64,000 bases of DNA from Rothia halotolerans (GCF_004136635.1 NZ_NOIU01000001.1:992001-1056000); one strand, 5' to 3'; counted from the first letter of the stretch, positions 12,649 through 22,185 are shown. The notes: generated from the letters alone by a model not told the origin. Made by a program: numbers and translations.

Positions 12649-13773
12649 CTACTGCTGCGGGAGGCGCACGGGCATCAGCAGGTAACGGTACTCCCGGTTC
12701 TCGTCGCCGTCCGGGTCCTGCTGCGCGGAGAGCACGGCGGGCTTGGGCGGAGTCGTGAAGGAGAACCGGACGTAGTCGCTGCCGAAGGCGTGCAGCCCCT
12801 CGCTCAGGTAGACGGGATTGAAGGCCACGGTGATGTCCTCGCCGGTCAGCTGGGCGTCGAGCACCTCGTTGGCCTGGGCGTCCTCACCGGTGCCGGCGTC
12901 CAGGGCCAGCTGGCCCTGGGAGAAGGCCAGGCGGACCGGGGTGTTGCGCTCGGCTACGAGCGAGACGCGGCGGACCGCCTCGACCAGCTCCGAGGTCCGC
13001 ACGACGGCGTGGATCGGGGTCTGGTCGGGGAACAGCGAGCGGATCTTGGGGTAGTCGCCGTCGACCAGCAGGCTCGTGGTGCGGCGGCCGCCGGACTCGA
13101 AGCCGACGAGTTCGTGCGCGTCGGAGAGGGCGATCTTCAGCTGGCCGGCGTTGCCCAGCGTCTTGGCGACCTCGTTGAGCGTCTTGGCCTTGACGAGGGC
13201 CGCGGTGGAGATCTGGGGATCCGCCGGATCCCAGATGAGCTCGCGCATCGCCAGCCGGTAGCGGTCGGTCGCGAGCAGGGTCATCGTGGGGCCCTCGATC
13301 TCGACGCGGACGCCGGTCAGGATCGGCAGCGTGTCGTCCTTGCTCGCCGCGATGATGACCTGGGAGACGGCCTGGGCGAAGGCCGCGCCGTCCACGGTGC
13401 CGGAGACCTCGGGCAGGCCGGGCAGCTCCGGGTAGTCGGAGACCGGCATGGCCGCGAGGTTGAACTTCGCCGGGCCGCAGTGGAGATAGACCTTCGAGTC
13501 GTGCGTCTGGAAGTCCACGGGGGCCGAGGGCAGGGAGCGGCAGATATCGGCGAGCAGACGGCCGGAGACCAGGGTCTCCCCCTCCTCGAAGACCTCGGCC
13601 GCGATCTTCAGCTTGGCGGAGGTCTCGTAGTCGAAGCTCGCGATGGAGACCTCGTTGTTCTCCGCCTTGATGAGCAGCCCGGACAGCACCGGTACCGGCG
13701 GACGGGGGGAGAGGGAGCGCGCGGTCCAGGTGACGGCCTCTGCCAGTACGTCTCGGTCAACTGAGAATTTCAC
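12649..13773 (-). CDS. dnaN: DNA polymerase III sliding clamp (beta)
   Basis: This 374-residue protein forms the ring-shaped dimer that tethers DNA polymerase III to DNA. Three repeated clamp domains are visible, and the C terminus ends YRYLLMPVRLPQQ, matching the conserved MPMR-type end. The start is GTG 13773 with AGAGAGGG upstream. It follows oriC sequence and precedes recF in the classic dnaA-dnaN-recF order; no gnd gene is inserted between them, unlike in some relatives. Confidence 0.97.
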   Translation of the reverse strand: MKFSVDRDVLAEAVTWTARSLSPRPPVPVLSGLLIKAENNEVSIASFDYETSAKLKIAAEVFEEGETLVSGRLLADICRSLPSAPVDFQTHDSKVYLHCGPAKFNLAAMPVSDYPELPGLPEVSGTVDGAAFAQAVSQVIIAASKDDTLPILTGVRVEIEGPTMTLLATDRYRLAMRELIWDPADPQISTAALVKAKTLNEVAKTLGNAGQLKIALSDAHELVGFESGGRRTTSLLVDGDYPKIRSLFPDQTPIHAVVRTSELVEAVRRVSLVAERNTPVRLAFSQGQLALDAGTGEDAQANEVLDAQLTGEDITVAFNPVYLSEGLHAFGSDYVRFSFTTPPKPAVLSAQQDPDGDENREYRYLLMPVRLPQQ

Positions 13774-14240
13774 GTCTGCGAAGTCCCTCTCTGCAGGTCT
13801 GTGGGCGAGTGCTTCGGATCTGGTGCCAGCTTACCGGAGCCGTCTGACGTCCCAGCTTTCTGTAATTACCGATCTTCCGTGGAGCGAGAGGCCGCGTGAG
13901 CGGCCCCCGGGACCCTGCCGGCAGGCTTGGATGGTCGGATGAATAGTTATTCGGAATGATCTCTTTAAAGGACAGTAGTGTTAATAACCCGTGTGGATAC
14001 TGTGGATAACCCCCATCTGCCCTGCCGGCGCGGGGATCCGCCCTGTAGACAGATTGTGACTTAAGAGCTCCGCCCCGGTGGGCGGGATGTGGAGCCGGAT
14101 CGGGGCGATTTTCTGTAATTCACAGTTGCCGGCGCTCCGTCCCCCGAGGAGCCCGGGTTATCCCCGGATTCTCCACAGCCGGATCCACACCCCGCCCAGA
14201 CCCCCTTCAGAGGTCCACGACGGCGGCTCCCATCCCCGGC
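13774..14240. other. oriC region, dnaA-dnaN side
   Basis: This 467-bp non-coding stretch is the usual origin position in Micrococcales. An AT-rich block at 13941-13990 (with palindrome GAATA-GT-TATTC) is a candidate unwinding element. It abuts DnaA-box-like sites: TGTGGATAC 13992-14000 and TGTGGATAA 14001-14009 (exact box, reverse). Weaker sites on the other side are TTATCCCCG 14158-14166, TTCTCCACA 14169-14177 and GGATCCACA 14181-14189. CTGTAATT motifs occur at 13860 and 14113. The dnaN promoter must also lie here. Confidence 0.75.
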
Positions 14241-15962
14241 TCAGGCGTCCCGGTGCTGCTGCTTGATCCGGTTCGTCAGCTCGGTGACCTGATTGAAGAT
14301 GTTGCGGCGCTCCGCCATCAGCTTCCGGATCTTCCGGTCGGCGTGCATCACGGTGGTGTGGTCGCGGCCGCCCAGCTCCTGCCCGATCTTGGGCAGGGAC
14401 ATGTCTGTCAGCTCCCGCAGCAGGTACATCGCGATCTGGCGGGCGGTGACCAGGGTGCGGTTGCGCGACTTGCTCCGCAGCTCCTCGAGCGTCACCTCGA
14501 AGTAGCTGGCGGTCTGCCCCAGGATCGTCGAGGCGGTGATCTCGGAGATCCCCTCGTCGGTGATGAGGTCCTTGAGGACGAGCTCCGCGAGCGGCAGGTC
14601 CATGCGCTGCTTGTTCAGGGAGGCGTAGGCGGTGACGCGGGTCAGCGCCCCTTCGAGCTCCCGGATGTTGGTGGTGATGTGGGAGGCGATGTACTCCATG
14701 ACGTCGCTCGGCGCCTCGAGGTTCTCGCTCTGCGCCTTCTTCCGCAGGATCGCGATGCGGGTCTCCAGCTCGGGCGGCTGCACGTCGGTGATGAGACCCC
14801 ACTCGAAGCGGGAGCGCATCCGCTCGGCGAAGCCGGTCAGCTGCTTCGGCGGCAGGTCGGAGGTGATGACCACCTGCTTCTCGTGGTTGTGCAGCGCGTT
14901 GAAGGTGTGGAAGAACTCCTCCTGCGTGTGCTCCTTGCCCGCGAGGAACTGGATGTCGTCGATCAGCAGCAGGTCCACGTTGCGGTAGATCTGCTTGAAG
15001 CTCGAGCCCTCGTCGTCGCGGATGGAGTTGATGAAGTCGTTGGTGAACTCCTCCGAGTTCACGTACCGCACCCGCATGTCCGGGTACATCCGCTTGGTGT
15101 AGTGCCCGATGGCGTGGAGCAGATGGGTCTTGCCCAGCCCCGAGTCGCCGTAGATGAACAGCGGGTTATATGCCTTGGCGGGGGACTCCGAGACCGCGAA
15201 GGCCGCGGCGTGGGCGAAGCGGTTGGACTGCCCGATGACGAAGGTGTCGAAGACGTAGCTGTTGTTCAGCCGGGCGGTGCTCTCCCACTCGGTCTCACCG
15301 CCGGTCCTGGAGGATGCCGCCTCGGGAATGTCTCGGGCGGCCGGCGGCGGCGTGGTGCGGGGGGCCGGGAGGCGCACCTCGGGCAGGGGGCGGGCCGCCT
15401 CGGCGTCGTGCTCGGAGGGGACGTGGAGGGCCGAGGGCGCGGAGGAGGTGTATCCCCGTTCGGCCTCGAGCTCGTCGATGGGCGGCAGTCCGGAGCTGGG
15501 CGTATCCGGGGCGCTGGACCGCGAGGCGGCGGGGTCCGCGGGGACCGGCTCGGCCCGGGACGGCTGGGCGGCGGCTGCCGGATCGGAGGGGGCGGGGTTC
15601 GACGACGCGCGTCCGGCGCCGGACGCGCCGGCGCCTCCCGCCGGGCTCGCCTGGGTCGGCGCCTGCGCCTGTGCGGGAGCGCCCGGCGCGGTCATGTCGG
15701 GATCGATGACGAAGGCCTCGATCGTGTCGGGCGAGAAGAACCGGGAGACGGCGTCCTTGAAGGCGCCGGTGATGTCCCGCTGGAAGACGTCCCGGGTGAG
15801 GTCGTTGGGCACCGCGATGATCAGGGTGTTGCCGAACAGGCCCTGGGGCTGAGCCATCCGGAGGAACGCCTTGTTGCGGCGCGAGACGCTCTCGTTGGCA
15901 TGCAGATCCGTGATGCACGCGTCCCATCGGGACTGGATCTCTTCGTTGCCCTGTACGGTCAC
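14241..15962 (-). CDS. dnaA: Chromosomal replication initiator DnaA
   Basis: This 573-residue AAA+ initiator opens oriC and recruits helicase. Domain I covers about residues 1-95. It is followed by a long Pro/Ala/Ser-rich domain II linker (about 95-235), and then the AAA+ core with Walker [14 protein letters not shown] (about 269) and Walker [11 protein letters not shown]. Domain IV carries the DnaA signature [14 protein letters not shown] near the C terminus. The start is GTG 15962 with AGGAG upstream. DnaA boxes lie on both sides of the gene, so autoregulation is likely. Confidence 0.98.
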   Translation of the reverse strand: MTVQGNEEIQSRWDACITDLHANESVSRRNKAFLRMAQPQGLFGNTLIIAVPNDLTRDVFQRDITGAFKDAVSRFFSPDTIEAFVIDPDMTAPGAPAQAQAPTQASPAGGAGASGAGRASSNPAPSDPAAAAQPSRAEPVPADPAASRSSAPDTPSSGLPPIDELEAERGYTSSAPSALHVPSEHDAEAARPLPEVRLPAPRTTPPPAARDIPEAASSRTGGETEWESTARLNNSYVFDTFVIGQSNRFAHAAAFAVSESPAKAYNPLFIYGDSGLGKTHLLHAIGHYTKRMYPDMRVRYVNSEEFTNDFINSIRDDEGSSFKQIYRNVDLLLIDDIQFLAGKEHTQEEFFHTFNALHNHEKQVVITSDLPPKQLTGFAERMRSRFEWGLITDVQPPELETRIAILRKKAQSENLEAPSDVMEYIASHITTNIRELEGALTRVTAYASLNKQRMDLPLAELVLKDLITDEGISEITASTILGQTASYFEVTLEELRSKSRNRTLVTARQIAMYLLRELTDMSLPKIGQELGGRDHTTVMHADRKIRKLMAERRNIFNQVTELTNRIKQQHRDA

Positions 15963-16654
15963 GGCTCTCCTAGCTGATCGGGATCGGTCTGCGGTCTGAC
16001 GAGTCGGCTTCCGCGACGTCGTGCGGAGCCGTTCCCAGCGGTTGTGCCCATCCTGTCCACATAGTTGTGCACAGGCTTCCCCGCTGTGGATAACTCGCGC
16101 GGCACCCGTTCAGCTTAGGCCATGAACCCCTCGCTCTGCCCCAGAATCTCGGGGGTTCCTGTAATCACAGTTCTGTAGTTCCCCGTCATCCCGCCGTGGG
16201 GGCCGGCCCAAATGTCGTTAAAATTATCCACAGTTGGGGGTTGCGCTGTGCCCACAGGATGTTGAGGAGCGGGAACCCTCCTCCGGGCGTCGGGAGCCGC
16301 CTCGTCGCCGGCCTGCCGCCGCCCTCCTGCGACCCTTGCGCGGCCCCTCGTGCGGGGGTGATGCTGCACCCTCCGTGCAGGAGGGGGGCGGCGGGCCCGC
16401 GATGTGGCGTGCGTCCGAATCCGCTTCTCCCCCGCTCTGCGACTTGACCCGCCGAACCGACCTCTCTTAGAGTTGGTTAGTCGTTTATGCGGCGAACTGC
16501 GCCCTCCCGGGGTTCATCCCACGGTGAAGCGGGCGTGGGCCCGGCCTCCGCCGGTCCGTCGCATGGACGTCGTACAGGCAACGCGTCAACCTGCATGATT
16601 CCTCTGCGGACTAGGCCAAGGGTTGCGCCCGAACTAATCGTCTTGGAGTAACCA
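15963..16654. other. dnaA-rpmH intergenic region with DnaA boxes
   Basis: This 692-bp gap between divergent dnaA and rpmH has no convincing gene. Near dnaA are CTGTCCACA 16053-16061, TTGTGCACA 16065-16073 and the exact box TGTGGATAA 16085-16093. A further exact box TTATCCACA lies at 16224-16232, next to palindrome CTGTGCCCACAG 16246-16257. CTGTAATCACAGTT at 16159-16172 recalls a motif at 14113. These sites can serve dnaA autoregulation and may form the second half of a bipartite origin. Confidence 0.7.
16444..16473 (+). promoter_or_regulatory. Promoter of the rpmH operon
   Basis: TTGACC (16444-16449) and TAGAGT (16468-16473) are separated by 18 bp, a good sigma-70-type match. It lies 180 bp before rpmH and is the best promoter seen in the dnaA-rpmH gap. 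Confidence 0.6.
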
Positions 16655-16792
16655 GTGAGCAAGCGGACTTTTCAGCCGAATAACCGCCGTCGTGCCAAGA
16701 AGCACGGCTTCCGTCTTCGTATGCGCACCCGCGCCGGCCGTGCCATCCTGGCTCACCGTCGGTCCAAGGGCCGCGCTTCCGTCTCGGCCTAG
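16655..16792 (+). CDS. rpmH: Large ribosomal subunit protein bL34
   Basis: This 45-residue, very basic protein begins [20 protein letters not shown] and ends SVSA, the standard L34 sequence, bound near domain I/III of 23S rRNA. The start is GTG 16655 with TTGGAG upstream. It is the first gene of the conserved rpmH-rnpA-yidD-yidC-jag-rsmG cluster, divergent from dnaA. Confidence 0.97.
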   Translation: MSKRTFQPNNRRRAKKHGFRLRMRTRAGRAILAHRRSKGRASVSA

Positions 16793-16896
16793 AGCAGCAT
16801 TCCTGCCTGGGATCTGATCGACGTCCTCGCGCGGCCCCTGCGAATGGAGCCGGCCCGGGCCCGATGAGCCCGGCCGACGTCTGAAGGAGCCGTCAC

Positions 16897-17256
16897 GTGC
16901 TGGCACAGCAGCACCGGATGCGGACCTCGGTCCAATTCTCTGAAACTACACGTTCCGGCGCCCGCAGCGGGCGCCGGAACTTAGTTCTATATGCGCGCCT
17001 GACGGCCGAGGACACCCCCAGCATCAGCGGCTTCATCGTCTCGAAGGCGGTGGGGAACGCCGTCGTGCGCAACCGCGTCAAGCGACGTCTCCGGGAGCTG
17101 GCCGCCCGCACCCTCGCGGAGCGTCCCACGGGCCTGAATCTCGTGGTGCGGGCCCTTCCGCCGTCCTCGGAGGCCGGCTGGCAGGAGCTCTCCCAGGACT
17201 ACCGGGGGTCCCTGCGCGCCGCGCTGCGCAAGGCGACCGTGAAGGCAGGCCTCTGA
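16897..17256 (+). CDS. rnpA: Ribonuclease P protein component
   Basis: This 119-residue basic protein partners the RNase P RNA in tRNA 5' maturation. The signature RNR region (NAVVRNRVKRRLRE, about residues 51-64) is intact. The start is GTG 16897, preceded by GAAGGAG. Its stop overlaps the yidD start as TGATG. Confidence 0.94.
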   Translation: MLAQQHRMRTSVQFSETTRSGARSGRRNLVLYARLTAEDTPSISGFIVSKAVGNAVVRNRVKRRLRELAARTLAERPTGLNLVVRALPPSSEAGWQELSQDYRGSLRAALRKATVKAGL

Positions 17257-17672
17257 TGACCCGGCACCCCCGCGGCGCAGGCTGCCCCGCTGCCGAGGCC
17301 GACGACGTCCGCACGTCCCAGGAAGCCCTGGACGCGGCCCCCACCGAGTACGTCCGCCCCCTCACACCGGGGCAGGCCATGTGGACCCTCCCGCAGAATC
17401 TCGCGATCGCCTTCCTCAGGCTCTACCGGCGGCTCATCTCGCCGCTCTACGGGGACGTGTGCCGTCACTTCCCCACCTGCTCCGCCTACGCGCTGGAGGC
17501 CTTCACCACCCACGGAGCCGTCAAGGGCCTGGCCCTGACCGTGAGACGATTGCTGAAGTGCCACCCGTGGGCCACGGGCGGGGTCGATCCGGTGCCGGCC
17601 GGCTCGCGCCGCTTCGCGCCCCACTCGGAACCCAGAATTTTGCTGTTGAACCATCCGCCGCTTGCGGATTAG
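17256..17672 (+). CDS. yidD: Membrane protein insertion efficiency factor YidD
   Basis: The conserved YidD core (LRLYRRLISPLYGDVCRHFP, then TCSAYALEAF and RRLLKCHPW) supports help with YidC-dependent membrane insertion at the inner face. The frame opened by the TGATG overlap with rnpA gives 138 residues with a non-conserved 41-residue extension. An internal ATG at 17379 (MWTLPQN), preceded by GGGGCAGG, would give the usual about 97-residue protein. The overlap start is kept as the annotation, but the internal start is a serious alternative. Confidence 0.88.
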   Translation: MTRHPRGAGCPAAEADDVRTSQEALDAAPTEYVRPLTPGQAMWTLPQNLAIAFLRLYRRLISPLYGDVCRHFPTCSAYALEAFTTHGAVKGLALTVRRLLKCHPWATGGVDPVPAGSRRFAPHSEPRILLLNHPPLAD

Positions 17673-17714
17673 AACACGCCCCGTGAGCCTCAGGGGCTAG
17701 GAGCCGATTTTCGC

Positions 17715-18686
17715 ATGAACTTCTTCGACATCATCTTGTGGCCCTTCAAGTGGATCGTCTCAGCGGTCCTCTGGGTCTTCCACAGCCTCTTCGAGGCGGT
17801 GGGCATGGATCCCACGTCCGGCTGGACGTGGGTGCTGGCCATCATCGGCCTGACGCTGGTGATGAGGACCCTGACCATCCCGCTGTTCGTCAAGCAGATC
17901 AAGTCCATGCGCGGCATGCAGGAGCTGCAGCCGGAGATGGCCAAGATCCAGGCCAAGTACAAGGGCAAGAAGGACCAGCTCTCCCGCCAGGCCCAGGCGC
18001 AGGAGCAGATGGCGCTGTACAAGAGGACCGGCGCCAACCCGTTCTCCTCCTGCCTGCCGATCATCGTGCAGATGCCGATCTTCTTCGGCCTGTTCCGCGT
18101 GCTCAACGGCGTCCCCGGCGCGGCGTCCAACAACGAGGGCATCCTCCTGCTGACCCCGGACATGGTCCACCAGTTCAACGACGCCTACGTCCTCGGCGCG
18201 CCGCTGTTCTCCACCCTGATGAAGCCGGGCGACGGCAACCACGTGGCGACCGTGACCATGGCGATCATCATGATCATCCTGATGTCCGGCACGCAGTTCT
18301 TCACCCAGAAGCAGCTCATGGCCAAGAACATGAGCGAGCAGGCCAAGCAGTCGCCGATGTACCGCCAGCAGCAGATGCTGGTCTACATCTTCCCCGTCGT
18401 CTTCGCCGTCGGCGGCATCAACTTCCCGCTCGGCGTCCTCGTGTACTGGACGGTCTCCAACTTCTGGACCATGGGCCAGCAGTGGTGGGTCATCCGCAAC
18501 AACCCGACGCCGGGCTCCGAGGCGGAGAAGGAGCTCAACGAGCGCCGCGCGGCCAAGGGCCTGCCCCCGCGGGGCAAGAGCAAGGAGGAGCACGAGGCCG
18601 AGCTCGAGGCCCAGCGGGAGAGGGCCAAGAGCGGTCAGCGCCAGCAGCCCGTGAGCAAGCAGCGCAGCAAGAAGAAGAAGCGCTAG
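17715..18686 (+). CDS. yidC: Membrane protein insertase YidC
   Basis: This 323-residue insertase of the YidC/Oxa1/Alb3 family folds proteins into the plasma membrane alone or with SecYEG. An N-terminal hydrophobic region, the charged hairpin (MRGMQELQPEMAKIQAKYKG, about residues 57-76) and the conserved ANPFSSCLPIIVQMPIFFGL membrane segment are visible. The C terminus is strongly basic (KQRSKKKKR). The AGGAG ribosome site is about 13 nt upstream of ATG 17715, rather far. Confidence 0.96.
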   Translation: MNFFDIILWPFKWIVSAVLWVFHSLFEAVGMDPTSGWTWVLAIIGLTLVMRTLTIPLFVKQIKSMRGMQELQPEMAKIQAKYKGKKDQLSRQAQAQEQMALYKRTGANPFSSCLPIIVQMPIFFGLFRVLNGVPGAASNNEGILLLTPDMVHQFNDAYVLGAPLFSTLMKPGDGNHVATVTMAIIMIILMSGTQFFTQKQLMAKNMSEQAKQSPMYRQQQMLVYIFPVVFAVGGINFPLGVLVYWTVSNFWTMGQQWWVIRNNPTPGSEAEKELNERRAAKGLPPRGKSKEEHEAELEAQRERAKSGQRQQPVSKQRSKKKKR

Positions 18687-18797
18687 GCGGGTCCGGCCGG
18701 ACCCGCCGCCCGCCCGGCGAGCCGCCGGTCCGCCCGGTTCGCCGGGATCCCCGTCCCTAATCACCGCGCGGTCGGCGCGGGCGCGAGGAGAGCACCC

Positions 18798-19448
18798 ATG
18801 TCAGAACAGAACGAGACGAACGGCGCCGAGGACGAGCGTCCGGCGGAGGAGGCCGCAGCCCCCGGCTCCGGCGAGGCGTCAGGGCCCGCGGGGGACGACG
18901 TCGCCCCCGCGGCCGGGACCGCGTCGCCCTCCTCCGAGGGACGCGAGGTCGCCTCCGCGGAGGACGACGAGAGCGAGATCGCCGCGGACTACCTCGAGGA
19001 GCTGCTCGACATCGCGGACCTGGACGGGGACATCGACATCGAGGTCCGCCAGAACCGGACCTACCTCTCGGTCGTGGCGGAGGGCGACGCCGAGGACGAG
19101 CTCGGTCTGCTGATCGGACGCAAGGGCGAGGTCCTCGAGGCCCTGCAGGAGCTCGTGCGCCTCTCGGTGCTCGCCTCGACGGGGAACCGCTCCCGCCTCA
19201 TCCTGGACGTCGCCGGCCACCGCGGACGGCGCGAGCACGAGCTGCAGCAGCTCGCCGAGCAGGCCCTGGAGTCGGTGCGTGCCACCGGGGAGCCCTATCA
19301 CCTGAAGCCGCTGGGCTCCTACGAGCGGAAGATCGTGCACGACATCGTGGCCGAGCACGGCATGCGCTCGGCCTCCGAGGGCGAGGGGGCGCGCCGTCAC
19401 ATCGTGGTCTCGGCGGCCGGTGCCGGGAACGACGAGGCACAGGCATGA
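18798..19448 (+). CDS. jag: Jag-like KH/R3H RNA-binding protein
   Basis: This 216-residue protein has an acidic, low-complexity N-terminal 65 residues, then a KH domain (LGLLIGRKGEVLEALQELV, about 97-115) and an R3H domain (SYERKIVHDIVAEH, about 175-188). It lacks the Jag_N domain of Firmicutes Jag, as is usual in actinobacteria. It probably binds RNA in the cytosol; its link to YidC is from conserved neighbourhood. ATG 18798 follows GAGGAGAG; its stop overlaps rsmG (ATGA). Confidence 0.9.
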   Translation: MSEQNETNGAEDERPAEEAAAPGSGEASGPAGDDVAPAAGTASPSSEGREVASAEDDESEIAADYLEELLDIADLDGDIDIEVRQNRTYLSVVAEGDAEDELGLLIGRKGEVLEALQELVRLSVLASTGNRSRLILDVAGHRGRREHELQQLAEQALESVRATGEPYHLKPLGSYERKIVHDIVAEHGMRSASEGEGARRHIVVSAAGAGNDEAQA

Positions 19449-20158
19449 GCGGGCAGGACCGCCGCCAGGCCGTGGAGGGCTCTGAGAGCGCCGACGTCGC
19501 TGTGGATGCATCCGGAGCCGTCCCGGAGCTTCCCGAACTCTCAGGGGGCGATCTGAGGGCCGCCGAGGGCGTCTTCGGAGACCGCCTGGACCTCGCCCGC
19601 AGGTACGTGGAGCACCTCGCCACCAGCGGAATCGAACGCGGGCTCATCGGGCCTCGCGAGATCCCCCGTCTCTGGACCCGGCACGTGCTCAACTGCGCCG
19701 TGGTGCAGGAGCTGATCCCCCAGGGGGCGCGGCTGGCCGACGTCGGCTCGGGAGCCGGCCTGCCGGGCCTCTGCCTGGCGATCGCCCGCCCCGACCTGGA
19801 GGTCACCTTGATCGAGCCGCTGGAGCGGCGGATCATCTGGCTGGACGAGGTCATCGACGACCTCGGGCTGGAGAACGCCACGATCCTGCGTTCGCGAGGC
19901 GAGCAGGCCGTGGGGCAGGTCGACGTCGACGTCGTGACCGCCCGCGCGGTGTCCGCGCTGGTGGGCCTCCTGGACATCACGCTGCCCCTGCTGCGTGGTA
20001 CGGGCCAGCTCCTGGCCCTCAAGGGCAGGACGGCCGAGGAAGAGGTGCGCAAGGCGCAGAAGAAGCTCGACCGCTACGGGGTCCGCGAGACGGAGATCCT
20101 CCTGACCGGCGAGGACCTCCTCGAGGAGCCGACGACGGTGGTTCGCGCCGAGCTCTGA
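19445..20158 (+). CDS. rsmG: 16S rRNA (guanine527-N7)-methyltransferase
   Basis: This 237-residue SAM-dependent methyltransferase modifies G527 of 16S rRNA. The nucleotide-binding motif LADVGSGAGLPGLCLA (about residues 98-113) and the conserved RHVLNC and KGR segments are present. An approximately 30-residue N-terminal extension is not conserved. ATG 19445 overlaps the jag stop by 4 nt, indicating coupled translation at the end of the rpmH operon. Confidence 0.95.
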   Translation: MSGQDRRQAVEGSESADVAVDASGAVPELPELSGGDLRAAEGVFGDRLDLARRYVEHLATSGIERGLIGPREIPRLWTRHVLNCAVVQELIPQGARLADVGSGAGLPGLCLAIARPDLEVTLIEPLERRIIWLDEVIDDLGLENATILRSRGEQAVGQVDVDVVTARAVSALVGLLDITLPLLRGTGQLLALKGRTAEEEVRKAQKKLDRYGVRETEILLTGEDLLEEPTTVVRAEL

Positions 20159-20616
20159 GGGCGTCTACGGGAACGGCCGCGTCAGCTTCCTCCGCGTGGT
20201 CTTCCCGAGGCCTCACTCCGGCGGAGTGTGACCGGAGCTGTGCCGGACCAGGAAGCGAGGGCCCAGGAGCATGCGCCCCTGGGCCCTTCTGCTGCCCCCC
20301 GTTCGCGGCAGCCCCGCCCTCTTTCCGCGTGCACGCCCGGTGCCCATCGGGGGCCCGGCCCCTCCGGAGGACGTGCCCCTCCGAGGACGAGTTCCAGCAG
20401 AGCGCGAGGGCACCGGGCGCATTCATTCCTGCTTCCCCACTTCCACGGGTTGCAGAACCCCTCACTCGCGCCACCCCACACTCCCCTCGGCATCCACGCC
20501 CACCTCCGCGTCTCGGATTCCGTCGCCGGGAGGCCGGGTTTTGCGGAGGGCTACCGGGTAGTCTGGGTGAAGAAATTGCACCTGCCTCACTGGAGAGCGA
20601 TGGATCGGAACCTGCC
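20159..20616 (+). other. rsmG-parA intergenic region
   Basis: This 458-bp gap holds the rsmG terminator (20258-20287) and a candidate parA -10 TAGTCT (20559-20564). Open frames in the middle lack ribosome sites and recognisable domains, so no gene is called. Confidence 0.5.
20258..20287 (+). terminator. Terminator after rsmG
   Basis: AGGGCCCAGG (20258-20267) pairs perfectly with CCTGGGCCCT (20278-20287) across a 10-nt loop, followed by TCT. It lies 100 bp after the rsmG stop. Confidence 0.65.
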
Positions 20617-21642
20617 ATGAGACGTGCCCAGGACGTCGGTATGCCCCCAAATCCCATTGACCAACCCGAGAGAGTAGTCCCGGACATCTGCACCCCTGTT
20701 TCACGTGAAACGTTGGAGCTGATGACCCCCGTGCTGGAGACGACGTCCGGCATGGCCGAAACACCTGTGATGAGAGAGCTGATGAACGAGAAGAAGCGGT
20801 GGAAGAGGCTAGCCCAGCAGAACGTGGCCGCGCCCGGTGAAACGCGCATCTTCACCATCAGTAACCAGAAGGGCGGCGTCGGGAAGACCAGCACCGCAGT
20901 CAACCTGGCGGCTGCCATGGCCGAACGCGGCCTGGAGACCCTGGTCATCGACATCGACCCCCAGGGGAACGCCTCCACCGCCCTCAACATCGACCACGGG
21001 CTGGACGTGCCCTCCACGTACGACGTGCTCATCGAGGGGACCCCGATGGCCGAGGTGGTCAAGGAATGCCCGGACATCTCCCGGCTCTCCTGCGTGCCGG
21101 CCAACATCGATCTGGCGGGGGCTGAGATCGAGCTGGTCTCTCAGGTCGCTCGGGAGCAGCGGCTCAATCGGGCTCTCCAGGAGTACACCGAGCACCGTGA
21201 GCAGGCAGGACTCCCCCGGCTGGACTACGTCTTCATCGACTGCCCGCCTTCGCTGGGTCTCCTGACCATCAACGCCTTCGTGGCAGCCAGGGAAGTTCTC
21301 ATTCCCATCCAGTGCGAGTACTACGCTCTTGAGGGGTTGAGCCAGCTGCTCAACAACATCGATATGGTCAAGAAGCACCTGAACTCGACGCTGCACGTAA
21401 GCACCATCCTGCTGACCATGTACGACGGGCGGACCAACCTCGCCTCGCAGGTCGCCGATGAGGTGCGTCAGCACTTCCCCCAGCAGGTGCTCGAGGCACT
21501 GATTCCCCGCTCGGTCCGCATCTCCGAAGCCCCCAGCTATCAGCAGACAGTCCTGAGCTACGATCCTCACTCCAGTGGATCGCTGGCATACCTGGAGGCA
21601 GCCGTGGAGATCGCACAGAAAGGCTCTGGAGGGGCCTCCTGA
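20617..21642 (+). CDS. parA: Chromosome partitioning ATPase ParA
   Basis: This 341-residue Walker-type ATPase drives segregation of ParB-parS complexes. The deviant Walker A KGGVGKTS begins near residue 85, and DIDPQGNAST and FIDCPPSLGLLT follow. The in-frame ATG at 20617 is used; ATG 20641 is an alternative, and the ribosome site is weak for both. An approximately 75-residue N-terminal extension precedes the ATPase core. A parS core lies inside this extension and is translated as VSRET. A perfect palindrome carrying another parS lies 169 bp after the stop. Confidence 0.93.
   Translation: MRRAQDVGMPPNPIDQPERVVPDICTPVSRETLELMTPVLETTSGMAETPVMRELMNEKKRWKRLAQQNVAAPGETRIFTISNQKGGVGKTSTAVNLAAAMAERGLETLVIDIDPQGNASTALNIDHGLDVPSTYDVLIEGTPMAEVVKECPDISRLSCVPANIDLAGAEIELVSQVAREQRLNRALQEYTEHREQAGLPRLDYVFIDCPPSLGLLTINAFVAAREVLIPIQCEYYALEGLSQLLNNIDMVKKHLNSTLHVSTILLTMYDGRTNLASQVADEVRQHFPQQVLEALIPRSVRISEAPSYQQTVLSYDPHSSGSLAYLEAAVEIAQKGSGGAS
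20698..20711. other. parS site 1 (inside parA)
   Basis: Exact 14-bp core GTTTCACGTGAAAC, the conserved ParB-binding palindrome. Translated in the parA frame it reads VSRET. Confidence 0.92.
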
Positions 21643-21810
21643 GCCCTCTGGGTGACCCAGGCGGGAAAAGGGAACAGTAGGTCAATACGGGGCTGTCAGC
21701 GATGCTTCCGGGTTTCCGGATCGGTAAGGTCTCCCACTTCTTTGTCTCCTGGCCCTCCCGGCTGCCCCTGAGTCCTGAACCCCTCGTGTGGAGCCAGGCG
21801 CGAGAAGGCA

Positions 21811-21848
21811 ATAATGCCTACCGTTTCACGTGAAACGGTAGGCATTAT
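21811..21848. terminator. 38-bp perfect palindrome centred on parS
   Basis: The arms 21811-21822 and 21837-21848 are exact reverse complements extending the parS core, so the whole 38 bp is one palindrome centred at 21829/21830. In RNA it would form a long hairpin between parA and parB, so it may act as a terminator as well as a ParB site. Confidence 0.7.
21823..21836. other. parS site 2
   Basis: Exact GTTTCACGTGAAAC core at the centre of the 38-bp palindrome between parA and parB. Confidence 0.95.
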
Positions 21849-21980
21849 GGCTATAACAAACTTATGGCGCAGTTTTTCGCATACTATTGCGCAGTTCGAT
21901 AACCTGTATGCCCAGGAGTAGCATGTCTTCGTCCCCTAAAAGCTCCTAGATCTGTCGTTACACCCCCTGGGCAACGAAGC

Positions 21981-21994
21981 GTTTCACGTGAAAC
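21981..21994. other. parS site 3
   Basis: Exact GTTTCACGTGAAAC core in the parA-parB intergenic region, 192 bp before the chosen parB start. Confidence 0.95.
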
Positions 21995-22185
21995 ACGGGG
22001 AAGCAGGGTGACGCGGCTGCCATACCGATGAATGATCCCTTCTCGCCGAGGAGTCCTTGGGTGAAGTGCTGGGAGCAGACCGTCTTCTCTCTCCAGGAGC
22101 GTCATCTCCCTCTCTGTAGCCGGGCTGAAAGGTTCACCCACTAGACTGAGAAGAACAGATCGTGCGTCTACGGGTAGGAGACATG

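Larger units (their letters stand above)
21643..22185 (+). other. parA-parB intergenic region
   Basis: This 543-bp gap is comparatively AT-rich and has no gene. It contains two parS cores (21823, 21981), one within a perfect palindrome that could end the parA transcript. A possible parB -10, TAGACT (22142-22147), lies 39 bp before the chosen parB start. Confidence 0.6.
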
